Assembly: GCF_014695385.1 (NCBI RefSeq) | Contig: NZ_JACJOD010000032.1 | Coordinates: 1 to 64,000 of the forward strand | DNA: 64,000 bases | Direction of reading: 5' to 3' | Source: Trichocoleus sp. FACHB-46 | GTDB lineage: Bacteria; Cyanobacteriota; Cyanobacteriia; FACHB-46 | Part shown: positions 25,690 through 33,824 of the stretch, in pieces | Layout: every line of letters begins with the position of its first letter | How positions within the stretch are numbered: the first letter of the stretch is position 1 | Translations under genes and position numbers: made by a program | Notes under the pieces: generated by a model | Databases searched by the model: none | What the model was told of the DNA's origin: nothing | Seen by the model: only the letters and a program-made list of their open reading frames with translations

Positions 25690-28533
25690 ATGATGAATGA
25701 TGTTGAGTTTGAGGCTTGGTGTTGTCATCTTAGCCTCAGTGACGAAGCCATAAACGAAATACAGAAAACTCGCTCTTCCGAGCCATCCCGTTTAGTTGAT
25801 GGAGGGAAAAAGAGCGTCTCAGGTCGATTTCCTAGCCTCAAAATGGGGAGAACCATTCAGTTTGAGTCACATCAGAATGAGTTGGCGCTGATTTACAAAC
25901 TTGAATTTGATCATGATGTCCTTGAGTACTGGGACCAACCTCCTACAATCTATCTGGAATACCTCAGTAAGTCAGGAAGGCGTAATCGCCATCCTCATAC
26001 ACCGGACTTTTTCGTAATTCGGAGAAATAGTGCTGGCTGGGAGGAATGCAAAACTGAGCAGGAATTGCTCAGACTAACGGAGAAAAGCCCAAATCGTTGG
26101 ACGAGAATAGAAGTAAATAGTGCTTGGAGCTGTCCACCTGGACAAGAGTATGCACAGCAGTTTGGGCTTTATTATGCTGTTCGCTCCTCTGCTGAAATTA
26201 ACTGGATCTTCGTTGAAAATTTTATTTGGCTAGAAGACTACTTCACTCATAAAGCTCTGGAAGTTAAAAAAGTACTAGTTTGTCGTATTCAAGCCTTAGT
26301 GAGGGCTGAGCCAGGTATTACTCTGAATGAAATATATCAACATGTGGGAGAGGCTACTGCTGATGATCTAAATATTTTAATTGTCACACGTCAAGTTTTT
26401 GTAGATCTTGAGAAATACCTCATTTTTTTGCCTGAACAGGTTAAGGTTTTTGCCGACCAGGATACATATGACCACTACAAGTTAATAACATTTGTTGAAG
26501 CACCAACAGTTTTAGACTCCAGAAAACTAGATATCACTATAGGTAAGATAATCGATTGGGATGGGGTGAGTTGGACAATCATTAATACTGGCGAAACCTC
26601 CATCACGTTGAGTAGGCCAGACGGTGAATGCAGTACCCTAACCAATAAAGCCTTCGAAGCCCTAGCTCGTGATGGGAAAATTATTGGCTTGTTACAAATC
26701 TCTGAGGTTTCTTCTTCTGAAGTTGAAGAATTTTGGAGAAGAGCAAGTAAGCGGGATCAAGAAGTAGCTTACTCTCGTGTTAAAGAACTGGAGCCATTTT
26801 TAAATGAGGAAAGACCACGTAAAGAACTTAACCGGACTCAGCGACGATGGCTCTCTAAATATTTAAAGGCGGAGAAGCTTGTTGGTAACGGTATCGTTGG
26901 CTTGTTTCCAAATTACCAAAATCGAGGCTGGCGACGTGATGGCATTGAGCCTGAAGTTCAACGCCTAATGGAACAGCATGTAGAAGATCACTACGAAACT
27001 GTAAAACAAGAGTCTGTTCGCCATGCTTACAGAATGTTCAAAGTTATCTGCCACGAGAAAGGGTACAAACCGCCAAGCTATGAATCATACCGTTTAGCTA
27101 TAAATAAGCGCCCAATTCATGAACAAATCGAAAAGCGTATGGGAGCAAGAGCAGCCTACTCAGAAGAGGATTTTCATTGGTATCTATATCGTGAGGAGAC
27201 ACCAGCGCATGGTCGTCGCCCTTTTCAAATTTGCCACATGGATTGCACTTTAGTAGATGTTGAGTTACTCAGTGAAATCATGCTTTACCTGGGTCTCGAT
27301 CCAAAGGAACTCAGGGGACAGGCTGAGATGGGTCGAGCTTATGTTATTACCCTTATGGATGCTTATTCCCGTAAAGTTCTTGCCAATTACATGACATTTG
27401 ATCCACCGAGCTATCGCTCAGTCATGATGGTACTGCGAATTTGCGTTGATAAATGGAGACGGCTTCCTCAAATTATCGTAGTGGATCGAGGCTCGGAATT
27501 TGACAACGTCTATTTTGATGTTCTTCTTGCTCACTATCGAATTACTAAGAAACAGAGACCGTCAGCCAAGCCTAGGAATGGTTCAGTTATGGAATGTTTA
27601 TTTGGGATTGCCGATCAGGAGTTTTGGCACAACTTAATGGGCAATACTCAAATTATGAAATCAGTGCGGCAAGTTACTAAGAAGGTAGATCCTAAGAACA
27701 ACGCTGTTTGGACACTGGCAAGACTATACCTTTTCTTCCGTATATACTGCGATGAAATTTATGATACTTCCCCTCATCCTGCCATCAGGATGAGCCCTCG
27801 CGATACCTTTAGAATTGGTTTGGAACGTAGTGGACTCAGAGGACATACACTAATTTCCCCAGAGGAGTTTAAGTATTGGAGCATGCCAGAGCCTCGCGAT
27901 CGAGGCGGGCAAAGGCAAGTAACTGCTAAGGGTGTGAAAATCCACTACATCTGGTATTGGCATGAATCCTTCAAAACAATCCGCCGAAGATCTAGGGTTG
28001 TTAAGGTAGATGTCCGGTTTGATCCCTTTGATATTACGGTAGCTTATGCCTATGTCGATGGTGAGTGGGTTAGATGTCGTCCCAAACGCTTAAGTGAGCT
28101 TGAAATACTTTCGGGACGCTCGGAAAAAGAAATGTTGACTGCTGCTGAAGAGATTAGAAGGCTGAATAAGCTTCAGGGTAGAGATTTCATAGATGTCACA
28201 GACAAGAAACTGGCTGAGTTCTTTAAGCATGTTGAAATGGCGGAAACTGCCCTTTCCACTGCTTGGCGCGATGCAAAGAAGAAGATAGCGATTCAGCATT
28301 GGCGTGATGTTGAAAGGCAGATTATCCATGCCCTAATTGAAGAAAGTGAAATTGAACCGGAGACGAATCATCTACTGAGACTGTTGAATCTCCCAACTCC
28401 ACAAGCTGACACCACCTCAAATCATGAGTTGAATGACGGGGATTTCAGCACTGATGGATTTGATAATGAATATGAATTCGATCTCAATATTGACCTCAAC
28501 GCTAAACCCTTTGAGCCTTTGGAGGTTTGGTAA
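25690..28533 (+). CDS. tnsAB: TnsA-TnsB fusion transposase
   Basis: In this 947-residue protein, residues about 45-200 are the TnsA endonuclease, with FESHQNEL (Glu59/Glu64), TPDFFV (Asp106) and WEECK (Lys121) as the PD-(D/E)XK triad. Residues about 250-900 are TnsB, an RNase-H-fold DDE transposase with Asp518 (HMDCT), Asp599 (VDRGSEFD) and Glu635 (SVMECLFG), a DD35E spacing. Together they cut both strands, so movement should be cut-and-paste rather than co-integrate forming. A strong GGAGGG site precedes the start (an alternative ATG is one codon later). The stop TAA overlaps the tnsC ATG. All catalytic residues are present. Confidence 0.93.
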   Translation: MMNDVEFEAWCCHLSLSDEAINEIQKTRSSEPSRLVDGGKKSVSGRFPSLKMGRTIQFESHQNELALIYKLEFDHDVLEYWDQPPTIYLEYLSKSGRRNRHPHTPDFFVIRRNSAGWEECKTEQELLRLTEKSPNRWTRIEVNSAWSCPPGQEYAQQFGLYYAVRSSAEINWIFVENFIWLEDYFTHKALEVKKVLVCRIQALVRAEPGITLNEIYQHVGEATADDLNILIVTRQVFVDLEKYLIFLPEQVKVFADQDTYDHYKLITFVEAPTVLDSRKLDITIGKIIDWDGVSWTIINTGETSITLSRPDGECSTLTNKAFEALARDGKIIGLLQISEVSSSEVEEFWRRASKRDQEVAYSRVKELEPFLNEERPRKELNRTQRRWLSKYLKAEKLVGNGIVGLFPNYQNRGWRRDGIEPEVQRLMEQHVEDHYETVKQESVRHAYRMFKVICHEKGYKPPSYESYRLAINKRPIHEQIEKRMGARAAYSEEDFHWYLYREETPAHGRRPFQICHMDCTLVDVELLSEIMLYLGLDPKELRGQAEMGRAYVITLMDAYSRKVLANYMTFDPPSYRSVMMVLRICVDKWRRLPQIIVVDRGSEFDNVYFDVLLAHYRITKKQRPSAKPRNGSVMECLFGIADQEFWHNLMGNTQIMKSVRQVTKKVDPKNNAVWTLARLYLFFRIYCDEIYDTSPHPAIRMSPRDTFRIGLERSGLRGHTLISPEEFKYWSMPEPRDRGGQRQVTAKGVKIHYIWYWHESFKTIRRRSRVVKVDVRFDPFDITVAYAYVDGEWVRCRPKRLSELEILSGRSEKEMLTAAEEIRRLNKLQGRDFIDVTDKKLAEFFKHVEMAETALSTAWRDAKKKIAIQHWRDVERQIIHALIEESEIEPETNHLLRLLNLPTPQADTTSNHELNDGDFSTDGFDNEYEFDLNIDLNAKPFEPLEVW

Positions 28534-29747
28534 TGGCTTCTGAACACGATTTTTCAATTGAACTACTTGACTTATCCATTGATCAACGCTTGGAATTCTT
28601 CAAAAATCCTGGCAAAACAATAATGCATCGCAACCTGAAGAAGACGTTTGAGCACCTCTATCGGATTGTTCGTAACCCTGCTGGTGCGAGCTTAATTCTA
28701 GTTATAGGTCCATCAGGGGTTGGTAAATCTACGCTGCTAGCTTTACTGCAAAGAAAGATATTGGAGACTAGTTTAGCCCGTATGGAAGTTGATTTGAGCT
28801 GGTATCCCATTATTTGCATTGAAGCTCCAGCTGTTAATCGCGGCTTTAGATGGAGACCTTTCTACAAAGAAATTTTGTTGGCAGTAGACGAACCATGTAT
28901 CGAGAATAAAATTACTTATGATGAGGATTGCCTTCGCCGCAACAAAGATGGAAAACTAATTGTTGCTACTAGGGCTACAGAAGACTCATTGCGCCTTGCG
29001 GCTCGGAAGGTTTGCTTACACCGCAAACCCTATACTCTAGCAATAGACGAGTTTGAGCATATTGGCATCTCAGCCACTAACGAAGATATAGAAGCCCATA
29101 TGCACTGTGCCAAATCGTTCATCAATGAAAGTAAGGTACCTTGGACGGCATTTGGAACTTATGAAATGCTTGACTTTCTAGAAATAAACGATCAACTCAG
29201 CCAACGTGACAGAATCATTCATTTCCCACGTTACCTCGTTGAAGCTGATGAGGATGTAGCAGAATTCAAGCGAATTTTGGAACAACTACTGCGGCGCATG
29301 CCCCTTCGACAGACACCTCGATTGACTAGTAAGCTTTTTGAGTTGTGCTACATAGGCAGTATTGGCAAAATTGGTACACTAATCAACTGGCTAACAAATG
29401 CCTATGATCTTTGTCTCTCTGAAGAAGCAAAGACATTAAGTTTCACTCATCTTGAGGAGACAATCAAACCTGAATTTGAACTTGCAAAGATGCTTGACGA
29501 AGCAGAAAGAGGTGAGGCAAAACTAATAAAAAGCAAAGAAAAGAGAAGAGCATTTCGTGCCAGACTAGGTTTTGAGCAAGGCGCAGAGGGGTCATTGGCT
29601 CAATTCAATAACAGTACGAACTTAAAAAGCTCGGACTTGTCAGAAATGTCTGAAATTCAGCCAGAGCAGGAAAATAAATTAAAGAAACAAACGAAACCGT
29701 TCAAGCGATCGCCTAAACGCGATCCCGTTGGAGACAAGCAAGTATGA
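28533..29747 (+). CDS. tnsC: TnsC AAA+ transposition regulator
   Basis: This 404-residue AAA+ ATPase has Walker A GPSGVGKST (residues 59-67) and Walker B YTLAIDEFEH (Asp172-Glu173), followed by a sensor-like IHFPRYL segment. TnsC polymerises on DNA and passes the target signal from TniQ or TnsD to the transposase. The ATG overlaps the tnsAB stop (TAATG), with GGAGG eight bases before it inside tnsAB, so the two are translationally coupled. The C-terminal 60 residues are charged and low in complexity (many Lys, Glu, Ser). It appears intact. Confidence 0.92.
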   Translation: MASEHDFSIELLDLSIDQRLEFFKNPGKTIMHRNLKKTFEHLYRIVRNPAGASLILVIGPSGVGKSTLLALLQRKILETSLARMEVDLSWYPIICIEAPAVNRGFRWRPFYKEILLAVDEPCIENKITYDEDCLRRNKDGKLIVATRATEDSLRLAARKVCLHRKPYTLAIDEFEHIGISATNEDIEAHMHCAKSFINESKVPWTAFGTYEMLDFLEINDQLSQRDRIIHFPRYLVEADEDVAEFKRILEQLLRRMPLRQTPRLTSKLFELCYIGSIGKIGTLINWLTNAYDLCLSEEAKTLSFTHLEETIKPEFELAKMLDEAERGEAKLIKSKEKRRAFRARLGFEQGAEGSLAQFNNSTNLKSSDLSEMSEIQPEQENKLKKQTKPFKRSPKRDPVGDKQV

Positions 29748-29912
29748 GATTATTTAGCAAGCTTTTAACATATAAACTTTTCTTGGATATGAAGTCAGTT
29801 CATTTTTATATTTATACAGCAGTCCTCAATCATTTCTAAATTAAGTATGTCTTGTGAGAGGTGTGTCTAGAGAACGCATCTTCCACAAAATATCTAGGAT
29901 TGCTATATCAGC

Positions 29913-29930
29913 TTTGCCTCTAGAGGCAAA
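29913..29930. promoter_or_regulatory. Perfect 18-bp palindrome upstream of tnsD
   Basis: TTTGCCTCTAGAGGCAAA lies 67 bp before the tnsD start, in the 249-bp gap after tnsC, flanked by AGCT on each side (an outer pair that lengthens the symmetry). Its sequence differs from the cas10d/tniQ operator, suggesting tnsD is controlled separately. The operator role is inferred. Confidence 0.5.
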
Positions 29931-29996
29931 CTAGTTAGCTGAAATAATTTAGCTCTTGAATGGGATCAACATGGGTTCCGGGTAAATGTTATTTCA

Positions 29997-31376
29997 ATGA
30001 AAACGAACCAGCTTTACCATGATTTAGAGCTGCCTTCACATCTTTGCCGCAGCCGTTTGTTCTGCATAGAACCTGTAGGGATTGGAACGCAGCTAACAGA
30101 GAGCTTAATTAGTCTTACTGTTCGATTGGCAGAAGCACACTGCCTTCCTCCAGGCATGCTTATGGAAAAGGAAGTTGCACCTATTATCGCTAGGACGCAT
30201 GGTGGTAACTTACATAAAATTTATAGTCACACAGCAGCGTTAAATAGCACAGGAGTAATGGCTTTAAATTTAGCGTCTGCCTTAGAAAAGCTAAGTGGAC
30301 AAAAAAATCTCCATTTACTTACGTTGGCACCTTGGTCGGAGTTGATGCCATCAAGGAAATTATTGCGGCGGGATCGCGCTTGGTGCCCAGTTTGCTATGA
30401 AAATTGGTATACAACTAAGAATGTAATTTATGAGCCTTTACTCTGGTCTTTAGAGGTTGTCAAAGCATGTCCATCGCATCGCTGTCTTCTACTGGAAAGC
30501 TGCCCTTACTGTCATCAAAAGAACCTTCCCCTAGCATGGAATTCGCGACCAGGCTATTGCTCGAAATGCCAGGAATGGCTTGGTTCACTACCTAGCAACT
30601 TAGCTGAAAATCTCAAAAACTTCTCCGAAGATGAATCAAAAGCATTAATTTGGATAGCTGATTCAGTTGGGGATTTGCTCGCTTCTACCCCTTATCTGAC
30701 CTCACCTGTTACCAAGGATAGCTTTGCTCAAGCCTTTAGAGCACACATCAATCTTGTGTCTAACGGAAATATAGCTGAGTTTGCACGCCAACTTCAACTA
30801 CCAAAAAATACTGTCTGGCTTTGGTGTAATGGTAGAAATCTGCCACAGCTAGACACGTGGGTACACATCTGTTATCGCCTCAATTCCTCCTTAATAGACT
30901 TCCTAACTCAGAGACCAGAACAAGACATTTGTCTAACTCCGGTAAAGGTCTTAGGACCTTTACACTCTAAACCAAGAGCTGAGCCCAGAGTAATTGATAC
31001 AGATCACCTGGAGCAGCAATTAGAGATTATTCTTCTCAACCATGAGTGTCCACCACCACCGATGGAAGAAGTTGCGAGACGCCTAGAGATTCACAGAGAA
31101 ACAATCTTCAGGCTTTTTCCAGAAATGTGTCGAGCAATCTCCGCTAAGTATGATCAGTTTCAAAAAATTCGTCATCATCGAGAAATTGAACAAAGTCGCA
31201 AAGAAATCAATCAAGCTGTTCTAAAACTTTATAGTGAGGGCTTATATCCATCTGAAGGACAGGTAGCTCAACTCATGAGCAAACCTGGTTACTTACGATA
31301 CAAGCAAGTACGTGCAGCTATAAAAGAGGCAAAGTTGGAATTTAACACTCAAGGTAGAAATCTACCCAACAGTTAA
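29997..31376 (+). CDS. tnsD: TnsD (long TniQ-family attachment-site selector)
   Basis: This 459-residue protein starts with a TniQ domain (RSRLFCIEPVGIGTQLTESLI...AEAHCLPPG) similar to the short TniQ and has zinc-binding motifs CPVCYENW, CPSHRCLLL, CPYC and CSKC. Its longer C-terminus carries HTH-like segments (FARQLQLPKNTVWLWCNGRNLP; VARRLEIHRETIFRLFPEM; EGQVAQLMSKPG). Long TnsD proteins bind a fixed chromosomal site and recruit TnsC without a guide RNA. Here the element ends 13 bp from a tRNA-Ala gene, so tRNA-Ala is the likely recognised site. It looks intact and has its own upstream region. Confidence 0.88.
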   Translation: MKTNQLYHDLELPSHLCRSRLFCIEPVGIGTQLTESLISLTVRLAEAHCLPPGMLMEKEVAPIIARTHGGNLHKIYSHTAALNSTGVMALNLASALEKLSGQKNLHLLTLAPWSELMPSRKLLRRDRAWCPVCYENWYTTKNVIYEPLLWSLEVVKACPSHRCLLLESCPYCHQKNLPLAWNSRPGYCSKCQEWLGSLPSNLAENLKNFSEDESKALIWIADSVGDLLASTPYLTSPVTKDSFAQAFRAHINLVSNGNIAEFARQLQLPKNTVWLWCNGRNLPQLDTWVHICYRLNSSLIDFLTQRPEQDICLTPVKVLGPLHSKPRAEPRVIDTDHLEQQLEIILLNHECPPPPMEEVARRLEIHRETIFRLFPEMCRAISAKYDQFQKIRHHREIEQSRKEINQAVLKLYSEGLYPSEGQVAQLMSKPGYLRYKQVRAAIKEAKLEFNTQGRNLPNS

Positions 31377-31544
31377 TTTCGGTAATGTTTGTATCTTTTC
31401 GAGCAAATAGGAGAAGCTCTACCTCAATAATTTTGGAACTGTAAAGCTTTCACAAAGACCTCTAGACCCTCAGCAAGTGATCTAGAAGAGATAATAAGCT
31501 AAGCTTATAGTACAGTCAGAATTGTCGCTTGGATTTGCAGAGTC

Positions 31545-31641
31545 CAGGTAAAGCACTAAGTGTCCAAGGTCCGTTACAAGCATTAAGTGGCAATTCTGGA
31601 CAATTAATGCTTGTTGTCCCAAAATAGCTCTTTAACGGACA
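31545..31641. repeat. Right end of the Tn7-like element with TnsB-site-like repeats
   Basis: Related motifs AAAGCACTAAGTGTCC (about 31550), ACAAGCATTAAGTGGC (31576) and TAGCTCTTTAACGGACA (31625-31641) share an AGC-(C/A)(T/C)-TTAA-like core. An 11-bp inverted repeat (ACAAGCATTAA 31576-31586, TTAATGCTTGT 31604-31614) sits in the middle, and GTCCGTTACAAGC at 31570 is an inverted copy of the terminus. Read inwards, the terminus starts TGTCCGTTAAAGAGCTA. The next five bases, AAAAA, would be the target duplication. No gene fits in 31377-31654. Confidence 0.7.
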
Positions 31642-31654
31642 AAAAATGTACCTA

Positions 31655-31727
31655 TGGAGCTAAGCGGATTCGAACCGCTGACCCCTTCAATGCCATTGAA
31701 GTGCGCTACCAACTGCGCTATAGCCCC
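31655..31727 (-). tRNA. tRNA-Ala (anticodon GGC)
   Basis: This is a 73-nt cloverleaf on the minus strand. The acceptor GGGGCTA pairs with TAGCTCC and shows the G3:U70 pair diagnostic of alanine. The D arm is GCGC-AGTTGGTA-GCGC, the anticodon loop ATGGCAT is closed by CTTCA/TGAAG, the T loop is TTCGAAT, and the discriminator is A. CCA is not encoded. It abuts the right end of the transposon and is the likely TnsD attachment gene. Confidence 0.95.
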
Positions 31728-31927
31728 TTATATTTCGCGTTTACAATTATGCCTTAGATTGTAGAGATTCGTCAAGTCAATCTAAAAACTTTTTGAAACC
31801 CTAATGCTTGCGAGGCAGGGCTGAGATAGATTTCTAAGGCAATCTGCCCCAGTAGTATAGAAATCGTGAAGGGCTTAGAATTAAAGACTGCTTGCTGTTC
31901 TTTAGTGATCTGCTGCCTACCTCAACC

Positions 31928-33022
31928 ATGACTGAAACCTCCTCAAATGCTTTCAACCCAAATTCTCAAGATCCCCAAGCTGCTCTGGATACAGACACCT
32001 TATTGCGATCGCTGCGTCGCAAAGAAGGATCTTGGGTAAAGTGGGGTCAAGCTTGTCAGCAGTTGCAAAAAGCAGGTTTCAACCCACAAAAGATTTTTGA
32101 GGAAACAGGATTTGAGCCAATTCAGCAAAATCAAGTCATTGTAGGGTCGCAGGTTTTCACCTCGATGGTGAATGCGGGAGTCTCGGAGGCAACCCGACAA
32201 CACTTTGAGCGTAAAGGTAGCGATATATTGTACGAGTTTCGCATTCTGAACCAGGCAGAGCGAGCTGCAGCAGCAGACTTTGTAGTTGAGAAAAATATTG
32301 ATCTTGATGATTCGCATGATTTAGCCAAAGCGATGAAAGATTTGTCTCCTCGGAGCACTCCACCGGAGGGTTTTACTAAGCATCCAGGAGATGCGATCGC
32401 CTACCAGTGCTGGAAGTTAGCCCGACAACACAGCGACTTGCAAGACCGTTCGCGCCTGATTGCCAAAGGATTGCGGTTTGTCAACAGCGTCGCAGCGCGG
32501 CAAAAACTAGAGCAGTTATTGACCGATTTCAGCATCACTTCCTCTCGTTCTGCTCCTCGCTTACCGATTTATCGGTTAGAAAACGAAGAAGAACTGCCAC
32601 GGGTACTGCCTGTCGTGGGTAAATTGCCCTTGAGCCTAGCCGATTTGCAAGCAGTGCCGCTAACCGAGGAGGTTGGAGCCTTTCGTATGGTGCAATTTTC
32701 TGGGACTGGGGCTTGGGTTCCAGTTCCAGGCTGGAAAGTGCTCTTAGGTGCAGAAGATCCAGTGGTCTTGCTATGTGACAGCAATCATTTACCTGCGCCG
32801 CTGCCTGGCCAGCCAGAAGAGATTTTGGTGGTGGTAGACCGAGCCCAGCGCCAATGGAATGCCAACAGCTATTTCGTGGTGGCTCAAGACCAGCAGCTAG
32901 AGTTGCAATGGTTCGACGAGGCTCCTAGCTTGTCCCTCTTAGGTCAAGTGATTCTAGTAGTGCGTCCGAAGCGAATTATCGATGAAGACTTGACGAAGGA
33001 TGCTTGGCAGATTGATGAATAG
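31928..33022 (+). CDS. raf1: RuBisCO accumulation factor 1 (Raf1)
   Basis: This protein of about 364 residues starts MTETSSNAFNPNSQD, chosen over an ATG 36 bases upstream because the extra residues look like non-coding leader. The helical N-terminal domain (LRRKEGSWVKWGQACQQLQKAGF; FEETGFEP) and the C-terminal beta domain (RLPIYRLENEEELPRVLPVVG; VPVPGWKVLLGAEDPVVLL) are typical Raf1. It is a dimeric chaperone that stabilises RbcL during RuBisCO assembly in cyanobacteria and plants. It stands alone, 200 bp from the tRNA, outside the mobile element. Confidence 0.95.
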   Translation: MTETSSNAFNPNSQDPQAALDTDTLLRSLRRKEGSWVKWGQACQQLQKAGFNPQKIFEETGFEPIQQNQVIVGSQVFTSMVNAGVSEATRQHFERKGSDILYEFRILNQAERAAAADFVVEKNIDLDDSHDLAKAMKDLSPRSTPPEGFTKHPGDAIAYQCWKLARQHSDLQDRSRLIAKGLRFVNSVAARQKLEQLLTDFSITSSRSAPRLPIYRLENEEELPRVLPVVGKLPLSLADLQAVPLTEEVGAFRMVQFSGTGAWVPVPGWKVLLGAEDPVVLLCDSNHLPAPLPGQPEEILVVVDRAQRQWNANSYFVVAQDQQLELQWFDEAPSLSLLGQVILVVRPKRIIDEDLTKDAWQIDE

Positions 33023-33123
33023 CTTGAATGCAATAGTTGTCAGAAAACCCTGAAGAAATATCTGCCTCTAGTTGGAGCAAGTTTCGCTTAAAAATGTCAA
33101 AATAGATACAGAAGTGAAAACGA

Positions 33124-33212
33124 AATCGTTCATTTCTTTGGATGAGTTTAGTAATTGACGACTAAAAGCAGCCAAGAAACGGAAGTAGGGAGTGATCCCG
33201 AAGGAACGCGCC
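33124..33212 (+). ncRNA. Glutamine riboswitch (glnA / Downstream-peptide motif)
   Basis: The stretch contains ATCGTTCAT at 33125 and, after a stem region, CGGAAGTAGG and CCGAAGGAACGCGCC, ending near 33212. These are the conserved blocks of the cyanobacterial glutamine-binding RNA known as the glnA or Downstream-peptide motif; ATCGTTCAT and AACGCG(C) form the outer parts of its three-way junction. It lies about 36 bp before a DUF4278 protein gene, the usual downstream gene type. It should change that gene's expression according to the glutamine level. Confidence 0.85.
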
Positions 33213-33247
33213 TCATATCACTACAGTTCTAATTTGAGGCGAAAATC

Positions 33248-33706
33248 ATGCAATTGACCTATCGTGGCAGTAAATACGAATCCAACACTCCTACTGTTGA
33301 AACTACTGCTGGAGAGACCGGAAAGTATCGGGGTTTGGATTGGCGCTTTCGTAACTTCAAAAAAGCACCCGTTCAACAAGCGAGCTTAGACTTGAAATAC
33401 CGTGGTGTGGCTTATCGCACAAGCGATCGCCCAGATGTGAACGACGCAGTAGCCAATGAAACGGCTGTGGTCGCAGCACCTCTGGCTGAATCTATTAAAG
33501 CGACTGGCTTATCGACTGAGAACAGAGCCCGCACCCGAATGACGCAGCAACATCATCTGATCAAGAATCGCCAGCAAACTCTACTGAGTCGCTCTGCGGC
33601 TGAAGCGGGGTTCACGCATCTAAGCGATTATTGGAATCACATTCAAGGTGACATTCATCCGACATTTCGGCGCAATTACGAGCGTAGTCATGTTGCTCTC
33701 AGCTAA
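33248..33706 (+). CDS. DUF4278 domain protein under glutamine riboswitch control
   Basis: This 152-residue protein has two DUF4278-like motifs: MQLTYRGSKYES at the N-terminus and LKYRGVAYRTSD at about 49-60. The C-terminal half is basic and carries NRARTRMTQQHHLIKNRQQTLLSRSAAEAG. Function is unknown; DUF4278 proteins are small cyanobacterial proteins often linked to nitrogen status. The upstream RNA motif suggests it responds to glutamine, perhaps as a small regulator of nitrogen metabolism. It is followed by a good terminator, so it is monocistronic. Confidence 0.85.
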   Translation: MQLTYRGSKYESNTPTVETTAGETGKYRGLDWRFRNFKKAPVQQASLDLKYRGVAYRTSDRPDVNDAVANETAVVAAPLAESIKATGLSTENRARTRMTQQHHLIKNRQQTLLSRSAAEAGFTHLSDYWNHIQGDIHPTFRRNYERSHVALS

Positions 33707-33741
33707 TTAATCCCGATTAATCGGCACAACTTAATCTCAAT

Positions 33742-33768
33742 GCCCCTGCAATGCGGGGGTATTTTTTT
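33742..33768 (+). terminator. Rho-independent terminator after the DUF4278 gene
   Basis: A seven-pair stem CCCCTGC/GCGGGGG with an AAT loop is followed by TATTTTTTT. It lies about 37 bp after the stop codon. Confidence 0.85.
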
Positions 33769-33824
33769 GGGGTTAATTTCTGCTAATACAGTGAGGAACT
33801 GCTTCTACTTAGGCAGATTGCTTT

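Larger units (their letters stand above)
1..31641. mobile_element. Type I-D CRISPR-associated Tn7-like transposon (right part; left end not in window)
   Basis: The region holds a full Tn7-type transposition set (TnsA-TnsB fusion, TnsC, TniQ, TnsD) beside a type I-D effector operon without cas1, cas2 or cas3 and a two-spacer array, which is the composition of a type I-D CAST. The right boundary is placed at 31641, where repeat-rich sequence ends in GGACA, 13 bp from the 3' end of tRNA-Ala(GGC). No matching left terminus (TGTCCGTTAAAG-like) was found by eye anywhere in 1-18900, so the defence-like genes at 222-15182 are probably cargo and the element exceeds 31 kb. The cargo assignment is inference; the tns and cas content is seen directly. 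Confidence 0.75.
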
